Positions 25,548 to 33,596 of a stretch of 64,000 nucleotides of DNA are shown here, one piece after another (position 1 is the first letter of the stretch; the number at the start of each line of letters is the position of its first letter). This DNA comes from Stutzerimonas stutzeri (GTDB lineage: Bacteria; Pseudomonadota; Gammaproteobacteria; Pseudomonadales; Pseudomonadaceae): contig NZ_JANGEY010000002.1 in the NCBI RefSeq assembly GCF_024451105.1, positions 372,001 through 436,000 on the forward strand. The letters run 5' to 3'. A model generated the notes under the pieces. The model made no database searches, was not told the origin of the DNA, and saw nothing but the letters and a program-made list of their open reading frames with translations. A program made the translations under genes and the position numbers.

Positions 25548-27038
25548 TCATCCCTGGCGGGCGAAGGCCGCCTCCAGCGCCGCATTGAGGGTGCGCAATA
25601 CCTTGACCCGGGCGAAGCGCTTGTCGTTGGCCTCGATCAGGGTCCAGGGGGCGATCTCGGTACTGGTGCGGTCGACCATGTCGTTGACCGCATCGACGTA
25701 TTGCGGCCACTTGTCGCGGTTGCGCCAGTCCTCGTCGGTGATCTTGAAGCGCTTGAAGGCGGTCTGCTCGCGCTCCTTGAAACGCTCGAGCTGGGTCCGC
25801 CGGTCGATGGCCAGCCAGAACTTCACCAGCACCACACCGGCGTCGGTAAGCTGCTCCTCGAAGTCGTTGATCTCGCTGTAGGCACGCAGCCAGTCGGCCT
25901 GCGAGCAGAAGCCCTCGACCCGCTCGACCAGCACCCGCCCGTACCAGGAACGGTCGAACATGGTGAAGTGGCCGCGCGCCGGGATGTGCCGCCAGAAGCG
26001 CCACAGGTAGGGCTGCGCGCGCTCCTCCTCGGTGGGCGCGCCGATCGGCACTATGTGGTACTGGCGCGGATCCAGGGCGCCGCTCACCCGGCGGATCGCT
26101 CCACCCTTGCCGGCGGCGTCGTTGCCCTCGAAGACCGCCACCAGGGCGTGCCGGCGAAAGCGCTTGTCGCGCAGCAACTGCGCCAGACGCGCCTGCTCGG
26201 CCACCAGCTGGCGCTGGTAGCTGTCCTTGTCCAGGCTCTGGCTCATGTCCAGGCTGTCGACCAGGCCGCGGTTGTCGATGCTGGCCGCCACCGGCGCGGC
26301 GTGCGGCTGACGCTTGGGCCGCTCCTTCAGCTGCAGCGCCGCCTGCAGCCCCTCGAGCAGGATGCGCCCGACGGTCAGGCTGCGGTAGCGCTCGTCGAGG
26401 CCCTCCACCACGTACCAGGGCGCATAGTCGCGGCTGGTACGACGCAGCACCCGCTCGCCGTGACGCACGAACTTGTCGTAGGTCTTCGACTGCTGCCAGT
26501 CCAGCTCGCCGATCCGCCAGCAGTGCAGCGGATCGGCGCGCAGGCTCTTCAGGCGCTCCTTCATCTGCTTCTTCGACAGGTGCAGCCAGAACTTGAAGAT
26601 CAGCGCGCCCTCGTCGCAGAGCATCCGCTCGAAGCGCACCGTGCTGCTGATCGACTGGTCCAGCTGGGCCTCGTCGATGCGCCCGTGCACCCTGGCCTGC
26701 AGCATCCGGCTGTACCAGTTGCCGAAGAAGATCCCGGTGCGCCCTTTCGGCGGCAGCCGCCGCCAGTAGCGCCAGAACGGCGGACGGGCCAGCTCCTCGT
26801 CGGAGGGGCGGTCGAAGGTCTCGACCTGGATCAGCCGCGGGTCCATCCATTCGTTGAGCAGCTTGACCGTCTCGCCCTTGCCGGCGCCCTCGATGCCGTT
26901 GAGCAGGACGATGACCGGAAAGCGCGCCTGCTGGCGCAGCTCGAACTGCGCCTCGAGCAGCGCCTCGCGCAGCGCCGGCACGGCGGCGTCGTAGGTTTCC
27001 TTGTCGATGTGATGGCCGATCTCGGCGGATTCGAACAT
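25548..27038 (-). CDS. pap: Polyphosphate:AMP phosphotransferase (two-domain PPK2)
   Basis: The 496-residue enzyme phosphorylates AMP to ADP using polyphosphate. It consists of two fused PPK2 domains. The first has a Walker A-like NGIEGAGKGE at residues 47-56 and RPSDEE as lid region; the second has EGNDAAGKGGAIR about 260 residues later and FDRSWYGRVLVERVEG, which is the fully conserved catalytic copy. This tandem layout and length identify the class II PPK2 (Pap) known from P. aeruginosa and Acinetobacter. GGGAG precedes the ATG. Confidence 0.95.
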   Translation of the reverse strand: MFESAEIGHHIDKETYDAAVPALREALLEAQFELRQQARFPVIVLLNGIEGAGKGETVKLLNEWMDPRLIQVETFDRPSDEELARPPFWRYWRRLPPKGRTGIFFGNWYSRMLQARVHGRIDEAQLDQSISSTVRFERMLCDEGALIFKFWLHLSKKQMKERLKSLRADPLHCWRIGELDWQQSKTYDKFVRHGERVLRRTSRDYAPWYVVEGLDERYRSLTVGRILLEGLQAALQLKERPKRQPHAAPVAASIDNRGLVDSLDMSQSLDKDSYQRQLVAEQARLAQLLRDKRFRRHALVAVFEGNDAAGKGGAIRRVSGALDPRQYHIVPIGAPTEEERAQPYLWRFWRHIPARGHFTMFDRSWYGRVLVERVEGFCSQADWLRAYSEINDFEEQLTDAGVVLVKFWLAIDRRTQLERFKEREQTAFKRFKITDEDWRNRDKWPQYVDAVNDMVDRTSTEIAPWTLIEANDKRFARVKVLRTLNAALEAAFARQG

Positions 27039-27161
27039 GCATGCGCTCCCTGGCTGTCAGGCGCAGACTAGCCGATGCGCGCTGCCGCCGCACCGGCTTT
27101 TGCGGGCGCGCCCGGGCCGATCGGCTAGAATGGTGCCTCCTTGTCCGCCGCCAACCGCACC

Positions 27162-29123
27162 ATGACCGATCAACCGCACGCCCAGCTGGACTGGGACGAC
27201 CAGGGCCAGCCGCTGTCGCGCACCTACGGCGACGTCTACTTCTCCCGTGCCTCGGGCCTGGAGGAAACCCGCCACGTGTTCCTCGCCCACAACCGCCTGG
27301 CCGAGCGCTTCGCCGCCCTGGCCGACGCCGGCCGGTTGACGATCGGCGAGACCGGCTTCGGCACCGGCCTGAACTTCCTCTGCGCCTGGCAGCTGTTCGA
27401 GCGGACGGCGCCCGCCGGCGCCCGCCTGCACTTCGTCAGCGTCGAGAAGTACCCGCTGCGCCGCGCCGACCTCGCGCGCGCCCTGGCCCTGTGGCCGGAG
27501 CTGGCGCCCTGGAGCGCGCAGCTGCTGGCGCAGTACGTGGCGCTGCACCCGGGCTTCCAGCGCCTGGTGTTCGACGGCGGTCGGGTGATCCTCAGCCTGC
27601 TGGTCGGCGACGTGCTGGAGACCCTGCCGCAGCTGGATGCGCGTATCGACGCCTGGTTCCTCGACGGCTTCGCGCCGGCCAGGAACCCCGAGATGTGGAC
27701 GCCGGCACTGTTCGCCCAGCTCGCCCGACTGTCCGCCCCCGACGCCACTCTGGCCACCTTCACCTGCGCCGGCTTCGTCCGTCGCGGCCTGATCGAGGCC
27801 GGCTTCGCCATGGCCAAGGTCAGGGGCTTCGGCCACAAGCGCGAGATGCTCGCCGGCAGCTTCCGCGGGACACCCGCGGAGACCGGCAAGCCCTGGTACG
27901 CCCGCCCAGCACGCCCACAGGGGCCGCGCGAGGCGCTGGTGATCGGCGGCGGGCTGGCCGGCTGCGCCAGCGCCGCCAGCCTGGCCGCGCGCGGCTGGCA
28001 GGTGACCCTGCTGGAACGCCACGCCGCACTGGCCGAGGAGGCTTCCGGCAACCCGCAGGGCGTGCTCTATCTCAAGCTCTCCGCCCACGGCACCGCGCTG
28101 TCGCAACTGGTGGTGGCCGGCTTCGGTCATACCCGCCGCCTGCTCGAGCGCCTGCAGGCCGGCGCCGACTGGAGCGCCTGCGGCGTGCTCCAGCTGGCCT
28201 TCGACGGCAAGGAAGCCGAGCGCCAGCGGCGTCTGGCCGCCGCCTTCCCGAGCAGCCTGCTGCGCCCGGTCGACGCCGCCGAGGCCGGCGCCCTGGCCGG
28301 CCTGCCGCTCGAGCGGGGCGGCCTGTGGTTCGCCGAAGCCGGCTGGGTGCATCCGCCGGCACTGTGCCGGCTGCTCGCCGGCCAGCCCGGCATCCGCGTG
28401 CTGCCCCACAGCGAGGCGCTCGAACTGCGCCGCAGCGACGGCCAGTGGCAGGCCTGGCAGAACGAGCATCGGCTCGCCAGCGCGCCGGTCGCGGTGCTGT
28501 GTACCGCCAGCGAGGTGAGTCGCTTCGTCGCCGCCGCGCACCTCCGGCTCAAACGCATCCGCGGGCAGATCAGCCGTCTGCCGGCCACCCCGGCCAGTCG
28601 CGCACTGCAGACCGTGCTGTGCGCCGAGGGCTACGTCGCCCCGCCGCGCCACGACGAGCACACCCTGGGCGCCAGCTTCAACTTCCAACGCGAGGATCTC
28701 GAGCTGTCCGACGAAGAACACGCCGACAACCTCGGCATGCTCCGGCAGATCTCGACGGTACTGAGCGAGGCGCTACAGGTCGAGCGGCTCGACCCGGCCA
28801 GCCTGGCCGGGCGTGCCGCCTTCCGCAGCACCAGCGCCGACTACCTGCCGCTGGTCGGCCCGCTGGTCGACGCCGAGGCCTTCCGCGCCGCCTACGCGGC
28901 GCTGGGCAAGGACGCCAGCCGGCGCATCGACACCCCGGCGCCCTGGCTGGAAGGGCTGTACGTCAACTGCGGCCACGGCTCGCGCGGGCTGATCAGCGCA
29001 CCGCTGTCCGGCGAGCTGATCGCCGCCTGGCTGGACGACGAGCCGCTACCGCTGCCGCGACCGGTCGCCGAGGCCTGCCACCCCAGCCGCTTCCTGCTCC
29101 GCGAGCTGATCCGCGGCCGCTGA
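27162..29123 (+). CDS. mnmC: Bifunctional tRNA wobble-uridine modification enzyme MnmC
   Basis: The 653-residue protein fuses a SAM methyltransferase domain (GETGFGTGLNF at residues 62-72, WFLDGFAPARNPEMW following) to a FAD-dependent oxidase domain (ALVIGGGLAGCASAASLA from about residue 260; GASFNFQREDLELS near 510). MnmC converts cmnm5s2U34 to nm5s2U and then methylates it to mnm5s2U in tRNAs for Lys, Glu and Gln; the two tRNA-Lys(TTT) genes in this window are likely substrates. The ATG at 27162 matches the family start; the upstream in-frame TTG has no support. Confidence 0.95.
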   Translation: MTDQPHAQLDWDDQGQPLSRTYGDVYFSRASGLEETRHVFLAHNRLAERFAALADAGRLTIGETGFGTGLNFLCAWQLFERTAPAGARLHFVSVEKYPLRRADLARALALWPELAPWSAQLLAQYVALHPGFQRLVFDGGRVILSLLVGDVLETLPQLDARIDAWFLDGFAPARNPEMWTPALFAQLARLSAPDATLATFTCAGFVRRGLIEAGFAMAKVRGFGHKREMLAGSFRGTPAETGKPWYARPARPQGPREALVIGGGLAGCASAASLAARGWQVTLLERHAALAEEASGNPQGVLYLKLSAHGTALSQLVVAGFGHTRRLLERLQAGADWSACGVLQLAFDGKEAERQRRLAAAFPSSLLRPVDAAEAGALAGLPLERGGLWFAEAGWVHPPALCRLLAGQPGIRVLPHSEALELRRSDGQWQAWQNEHRLASAPVAVLCTASEVSRFVAAAHLRLKRIRGQISRLPATPASRALQTVLCAEGYVAPPRHDEHTLGASFNFQREDLELSDEEHADNLGMLRQISTVLSEALQVERLDPASLAGRAAFRSTSADYLPLVGPLVDAEAFRAAYAALGKDASRRIDTPAPWLEGLYVNCGHGSRGLISAPLSGELIAAWLDDEPLPLPRPVAEACHPSRFLLRELIRGR

Positions 29124-29228
29124 CGGCCGCCGCATGTCGTCCGGTCGCGCCGGGCGTATTGCGTTTGCGCGCCCGCACCAAGATACTCCCCTCAGTACCT
29201 TGAAAGCGCCCTCTACAGGAGTTCGTCC

Positions 29229-29786
29229 ATGCGCGTCGCCACCCTCGCCCTGCTCGCCACCCTCTCCGCCCCGGCCATCGCCGCCGATCCCCAGCAGCTC
29301 GCCGCCGAAGGCGCCGCGCTGATTCCGCCGTTCCAGCAGCAGCTGCTGGACACCGTGAAGGCGGCCATGCAGGATGGCGGTCCGGCCAAGGCCGTGGAGG
29401 CCTGCCAGTTGCTCGCGCCGCAGATCGCCGCCCAGCATAGCCAGGCACCCTGGCAGCTCGGCCGCACCGCGCTCAAGGTGCGCAACCCGGACAACGCCCC
29501 GGACGCCTGGGAGCGCCAGGTGCTGGAGCGGTTCGCCGCGCGCGCCGCCGCCGGCGAGCCGGTGATGGAGCTCCGCCATGCCGAGGTGGTCGACGGCGAG
29601 TTCCGTCTGATGAAGGCCATTCCCACCGGCGAGCCCTGCCTGGCCTGCCATGGCAGCAACATCAAGCCGGAGCTGGCGGCAGTGATCGATCAACGCTATC
29701 CGCAGGACCAGGCCCGCGGCTTCGCTCTCGGCGAGCTGCGCGGCGCCTTCAGCCTGCGGCGAACCCTGGATACCCCGAATGAGTGA
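29229..29786 (+). CDS. Periplasmic mono-haem DUF3365 (Tll0287-like) protein
   Basis: The 185-residue protein starts with a signal peptide cleaved near residue 19 (LLATLSAPAIAAD) and has a single c-type haem motif CLACH at residues 137-141, preceded by LMKAIPTGEP and followed by YPQDQARGFALGELRGAFS, the pattern of DUF3365. The domain occurs as a haem-binding sensor or small periplasmic cytochrome. AGGAG is eight bases before the ATG. Its last eight bases overlap the start of the CsoR-like repressor gene, so the pair is probably one transcription unit. Confidence 0.88.
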   Translation: MRVATLALLATLSAPAIAADPQQLAAEGAALIPPFQQQLLDTVKAAMQDGGPAKAVEACQLLAPQIAAQHSQAPWQLGRTALKVRNPDNAPDAWERQVLERFAARAAAGEPVMELRHAEVVDGEFRLMKAIPTGEPCLACHGSNIKPELAAVIDQRYPQDQARGFALGELRGAFSLRRTLDTPNE

Positions 29787-30045
29787 CAGCCCCCCACCCC
29801 ACCAGGACGCCATGCTCAAGCGCCTGGCCCGCATCGAGGGCCAGGTCCGCGGCCTGCAGGCGATGATCCGCCGCGGCGAGGACTGCGAGGCGATCGCCCA
29901 GCAGTTCGCCGCCGCGCGCAAGGCGCTGGACCGCGCCTACCAGGAGATGCTCGCCTGCCTGCTGGAGGAGGCGGTGCTCGATCCTGCACAGGACAACCGC
30001 GCGACCCTCAGCCGGGTGCGCGCCATCTTCACCAAGTACACCTGA
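29779..30045 (+). CDS. CsoR/FrmR/RcnR-family repressor with unusual ligand set
   Basis: The 88-residue all-helical protein aligns with FrmR/RcnR through RIEGQVRGLQ (residues 18-27), the Cys of EDCEAIAQQ (C36) and TLSRVRAIFTKY at the end. Members are tetrameric DNA-binding repressors that sense Cu, Ni/Co, formaldehyde or persulfide. By hand alignment to E. coli FrmR, the residue at its His60 position is Leu61 here, next to a second Cys (C60), so the usual Cys-His ligand pattern is not kept. The gene overlaps the DUF3365 cytochrome gene. Confidence 0.87.
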   Translation: MSDSPPPHQDAMLKRLARIEGQVRGLQAMIRRGEDCEAIAQQFAAARKALDRAYQEMLACLLEEAVLDPAQDNRATLSRVRAIFTKYT

Positions 30046-30091
30046 CAACCCCTCGGCGCAGCAGGGAGGCTGCGCCGCCAGGAGCCGCGCC

Positions 30092-30322
30092 ATGCTGATC
30101 CCCCACGAGCTGCTCGAAGCCGACACCCTGACCCGCCTGATCGAGGACTTCGTTACCCGCGACGGCACCGACAACGGCGACGACACGCCTCTGCAGGTCC
30201 GCGTGGCACGGGTGCGCCAGGCCCTGCAGCGCGGCGAGGCGATCATCGCCTTCGACCCCGACAGCCAGCAGTGTCTGCTGATGCTGCGCCGCGACGCGCC
30301 ACGCGAGTGGCTGGAAGACTGA
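30092..30322 (+). CDS. UPF0270 (YheU-like) protein
   Basis: The 76-residue protein begins MLIPHELLEADTLTRLIEDF and contains VTRDGTD and IIAFDPDSQQCLLM, which match the UPF0270/YheU family along its whole length, including its P. aeruginosa member. No function is established. AGGAG lies eight bases before the ATG. It is convergent with the gene to its right. Confidence 0.93.
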   Translation: MLIPHELLEADTLTRLIEDFVTRDGTDNGDDTPLQVRVARVRQALQRGEAIIAFDPDSQQCLLMLRRDAPREWLED

Positions 30323-30334
30323 GCCCGCGGCGGC

Positions 30335-30763
30335 TCAGCCGCGCACGCCCCCTTCGTGCTCCCAGGCGCAGCGCATGCGCAGCACCCCCTCGCCCGGCAG
30401 GTGGCAGCCCTGCTCGCTCTCCCAGCGGAAGGTGTGGAAACCCTTCAGCTCGGTATCCAGATGCACCACCGCGCTGGACCAGTAGAGCCGGTCGAGCAGC
30501 CCCTCGAACTGCCTGAGCCAGGTCGCCCACTCGTATTCCACGGCGCGATAGCTGGCGCCGAAGTGGATCACCTGGGTCTGGTACAGGCCGTCGCCCTCGA
30601 AGCGGCAGAAGGAGAACATCTGCCGGCTGAGCAGCGACGGCGGACCGAGCTCCGGCAGCCCGTCGAGCACCCGCCGGTTGTGCAGCCGCTGCTCGCGCCG
30701 CGCCCGGGCATCGCCCTCCGGACAGTCGCGGATGCAGCCGTAGACGATGGATTCGGGATCCAA
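30335..30763 (-). CDS. Conserved-looking hypothetical protein with TTG start
   Basis: The 142-residue protein (DPESIVYGCIRDCPEGDARA after the initiator) has no motif I can assign; it is mixed alpha/beta with a strand-rich centre (TQVIHFGASYRAVEYEWATW) and no signal or membrane segment. The start is a TTG at 30763, seven bases after GAGGAG. The only ATG-initiated alternatives lie well inside the conserved-looking N-terminus. The reading frame stays open far upstream through actP only because of the high GC. I recall similar pseudomonad proteins of unknown function but cannot name a family. Confidence 0.7.
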   Translation of the reverse strand: MDPESIVYGCIRDCPEGDARARREQRLHNRRVLDGLPELGPPSLLSRQMFSFCRFEGDGLYQTQVIHFGASYRAVEYEWATWLRQFEGLLDRLYWSSAVVHLDTELKGFHTFRWESEQGCHLPGEGVLRMRCAWEHEGGVRG

Positions 30764-30858
30764 GCGGACACTCCTCGATTGACAGGCCCGCCTTCTATCA
30801 CAGCGCCCGGCAGCGGAAAAGGAACTGCGCCATGGGCGCGGCGAAAAGCCTCCGGAAA

Positions 30859-30890
30859 CGGAAGGGGCAGCCCGCAGGCTGCCCCTTCCG
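30859..30890 (-). terminator. actP terminator
   Basis: A 14-bp perfect stem (30859-30872 with 30877-30890, loop of four) lies 22 bases beyond the actP stop. On the minus strand it is followed by TTTCCGGAGGCTTTT. Confidence 0.75.
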
Positions 30891-30912
30891 TTCGACTCGA
30901 CCGCGCGGACGG

Positions 30913-32568
30913 TCAGTGCGCTACCGCGCCGCTGGCACCCAGGCCGGTCTGCGAACGGACGAACTGCGGAAAGAACAGCTCGCGCTCGACAGCCGCAGCC
31001 TTCGACTTGTCGGTGATCGAGAAGAACCACAGGCCGAAGAAGGAAGCGAGCATGGCGAACAGCGCCGGGTACTTGTACGGGAAGATCGCCTGCTCGAAGT
31101 GCAGCACGTCGACCCACACGGTCGGGCTGAGGATGGTCAGCACCAACGCGGTGACCAGCCCCATCGCGCCACCGATCAGCGCACCGCGGGTGGTCAGGTT
31201 CTGCCAGTACATGGAGAGGAACAGGATCGGGAAGTTGCAGCTGGCGGCCACGGAGAAGGCCAGCCCCACCATGAAGGCGATGTTCTGGTTCTCGAAGGCG
31301 ATGCCCAGCAGGATGGCCAGCACGCCCAGCGCCAGAGTGGTGCGCTTGGTCACCTTCATCTCGTCCGCCTCGTTGGCCTTGCCCTGCTTGAGCACGCAGG
31401 CGTACAGGTCGTGGGCCACCGCCGAAGCGCCGGCCAGGGCCAGACCGGCCACCACCGCGAGGATGGTGGCGAACGCCACCGCGGAGATGAAGCCGAGGAA
31501 CAGGTTGCCGCCCACGGCCTTGGCCAGGTGGATGGCGACCATGTTGGTGCCGCCGACGATGGCGCCTGCCGCGTCCTTGAACTCCGGGTTGGTGCTGACC
31601 AGCAGGATCGCGCCGAAGCCGATGATGAAGGTCAGGATGTAGAAGTAGCCGATGAAGCCGGTGGCGTAGAACACGCTCTTGCGCGCTTCCTTGGCGTCGG
31701 ACACGGTGAAGAAGCGCATCAGGATGTGCGGCAGGCCGGCGGTGCCGAACATCAGCGCCAGGCCCAGGGAGATGGCGGAGATCGGGTCGGAGACCAGACC
31801 GCCCGGGCTCATGATGGCTTCCTTCTTGGGATGCAGGGCGACGGCTTCGGAGAACAGGCGCGCGAAGTCGAAGTCCACGGCGACCAGCACCATGATGGCC
31901 ATGAAGGACGCCCCGGAGAGCAGCAGCACCGCCTTGATGATCTGCACCCAGGTGGTGGCCAGCATGCCGCCGAACATCACGTACATCACCATCAGCACGC
32001 CGACCAGGATCACCGCGACCATGTAGTCGAGGCCGAACAGCAGCTGGATCAGCTTGCCGGCGCCGACCATCTGGGCGATCAGGTAGAAGGCCACCACGAT
32101 CAGCGAGCCGCAGGCCGAGAGGACGCGGATCGGCGTCTGGCCGAGGCGGTAGGAGGCCACGTCGGAGAAGGTGAACTTGCCGAGGTTGCGCAGGCGCTCG
32201 GCCATCAGGAACAGGATCACCGGCCAGCCGACCAGGAAACCGATGGAGTAGATCAGCCCGTCGTAGCCGCTGGTGAACACCAGCGCGGAAATCCCCAGGA
32301 AGGACGCCGCGGACATGAAGTCGCCGGCGATCGCCAGACCGTTCTGGAAACCGGTGATGCTGCCGCCGGCGGTGTAGTAGTCGGCGGTGGAGGTGTTGCG
32401 CTTGGCCGCCCACTTGGTGATGCCCATGGTGAACACGATGAACACCACGAACATGAGGATGGCGGTCCAGTTGGTCGCCTGCTTCTGCACGTCGCCGGTC
32501 AGGGCGTCGGCGAACAGCGCCGGGGAGGCCGCCAGCAGGGCGGCGGCGAGGAGCGAACGGGCGAGCAT
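30913..32568 (-). CDS. actP: Acetate permease ActP
   Basis: The 551-residue sodium:solute symporter (SSS family) has an N-terminal signal-like segment and about 13 membrane helices; [32 protein letters not shown] and [18 protein letters not shown] match ActP closely. It takes up acetate and other short carboxylates. Its ATG overlaps the yjcH stop by one base (TAATG), so it is translated by coupling with yjcH. A strong terminator follows. Confidence 0.95.
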   Translation of the reverse strand: MLARSLLAAALLAASPALFADALTGDVQKQATNWTAILMFVVFIVFTMGITKWAAKRNTSTADYYTAGGSITGFQNGLAIAGDFMSAASFLGISALVFTSGYDGLIYSIGFLVGWPVILFLMAERLRNLGKFTFSDVASYRLGQTPIRVLSACGSLIVVAFYLIAQMVGAGKLIQLLFGLDYMVAVILVGVLMVMYVMFGGMLATTWVQIIKAVLLLSGASFMAIMVLVAVDFDFARLFSEAVALHPKKEAIMSPGGLVSDPISAISLGLALMFGTAGLPHILMRFFTVSDAKEARKSVFYATGFIGYFYILTFIIGFGAILLVSTNPEFKDAAGAIVGGTNMVAIHLAKAVGGNLFLGFISAVAFATILAVVAGLALAGASAVAHDLYACVLKQGKANEADEMKVTKRTTLALGVLAILLGIAFENQNIAFMVGLAFSVAASCNFPILFLSMYWQNLTTRGALIGGAMGLVTALVLTILSPTVWVDVLHFEQAIFPYKYPALFAMLASFFGLWFFSITDKSKAAAVERELFFPQFVRSQTGLGASGAVAH

Positions 32569-32882
32569 TATTTCTGGGCCTCGTCGAGGATTTCCTGGGT
32601 CATGCGGTCGAACTCGCCGTTGGCGCGCTGCACGTAGACGCCGGTCAGGATGAAGGACATGAAGATCAGCCCCAGACCCGCGGGGATGCCCCAGGTGGTC
32701 ACGGAGCCGGAACTCAGCGGAGTACCCAGCACCTGCGGATCGAAGGCGATCAGCAGGATGAAGGCGAAATAGGCCGCCAGCATGATGACGGCCAGGCTCC
32801 AGGCGAAACGCCCGCGCTTGGCGACCAGCTCCTGGAAGCGTGGGTCGGCATGGATCTGCCGGTACAGAGTTTCATTGTTCAT
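32568..32882 (-). CDS. yjcH: DUF485 inner-membrane protein YjcH
   Basis: The 104-residue protein has two membrane helices (about residues 25-47 and 63-86) and the DUF485 pattern [18 protein letters not shown]. It is nearly always encoded directly upstream of ActP and is thought to assist or accompany the permease. GGAGAG is six bases before the ATG. Confidence 0.93.
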   Translation of the reverse strand: MNNETLYRQIHADPRFQELVAKRGRFAWSLAVIMLAAYFAFILLIAFDPQVLGTPLSSGSVTTWGIPAGLGLIFMSFILTGVYVQRANGEFDRMTQEILDEAQK

Positions 32883-33195
32883 TGGACGCTCTCCACACGA
32901 TCTGTCGTCCCCGTTTGGAAGGACCGCGCTACTTTATGTCCGAGTGTTTCAGAAACCAGACGACTTTAGTCGTGCCGCCCCCGGCGCAACCGCCCGAGAT
33001 AGAGCATCCACACCCCATTTCGGAGGCGCCGGAAAGGCCGCAGCCACCGATAGCCATGGATTTCGACCTGATCGAATCACGATAGAGCAGCACTATGCGC
33101 ACTATCGAGTCGGCCGATTTCCCGAATGCGCGAAGGGAGACCAGAATCGGATTCAGAGGAGAAGCGTTCTCGTTCGACCGCTGCGGAGGCGCGCC
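32883..33195. other. Divergent promoter region of yjcH-actP and the DUF2061 gene
   Basis: There is no credible gene here. The region holds a 7-base direct repeat GCACTAT (33090-33096 and 33099-33105, nine bases apart) nested in an inverted repeat CGATAG / CTATCG (33080-33085 and 33102-33107). Such a tandem arrangement could be a regulator site for either gene. Confidence 0.4.
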
Positions 33196-33429
33196 ATGTT
33201 CAAGACTCTGACCTTCACCGCCATGCACTTCTGCATCGCTTTCGCCGTGGCCTACGCGCTGACCGGCAGCCTGACCGTCGGCGGTCTGGTCGCCGCGGTC
33301 GAGCCGCTGTGCAACTCGGTCGGCTTCTTCCTGCACGAGAAACTCTGGCAGCGCGTCGAGCGGCGTCGCGAGCGGGCCGCGACGACCGACCGGCGCCCGC
33401 GTCACGCCTGGCTGCACCACCAGGGCTGA
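33196..33429 (+). CDS. DUF2061 family membrane protein
   Basis: The 77-residue protein reads MFKTLTFTAMHFCIAFAVAYALTGSLTVGGLVAAVEPLCNS in two membrane helices, then FFLHEKLWQRV, the hallmark of DUF2061. A basic tail follows. The family is widespread and uncharacterised. GGAGG lies five to six bases before the ATG at 33196; the longer open frame upstream has no start signal. Confidence 0.87.
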   Translation: MFKTLTFTAMHFCIAFAVAYALTGSLTVGGLVAAVEPLCNSVGFFLHEKLWQRVERRRERAATTDRRPRHAWLHHQG

Positions 33430-33487
33430 GCGGCAACGTTCCTGCCGGACACGTCGGCGCAACGTCCCTCGAAGCCAGACCGAAACG

Positions 33488-33526
33488 CCCGGGTTGCAGG
33501 CTCAGCATCGGCGCCCCGGGTTTTTT
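33488..33526 (+). terminator. Possible terminator after the DUF2061 gene
   Basis: CCCGGG (33488-33493) and CCCGGG (33515-33520) can pair across a 21-base loop and are followed directly by six T. The stem is short and extended only by imperfect A-U pairs. Confidence 0.42.
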
Positions 33527-33596
33527 CGCCAACCTGCTGGCCGGATGCCGGCCGGCTGCTTAATATCGGCGCCCCGCTCCAGCCGACAGCTCCCCC

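Noticed and set aside
30335-32413. 692-codon frame joining actP region and the hypothetical protein
   Set aside because: The N-terminal part is an out-of-phase reading of actP; only the last 142 codons form a sensible protein with its own ribosome binding site.
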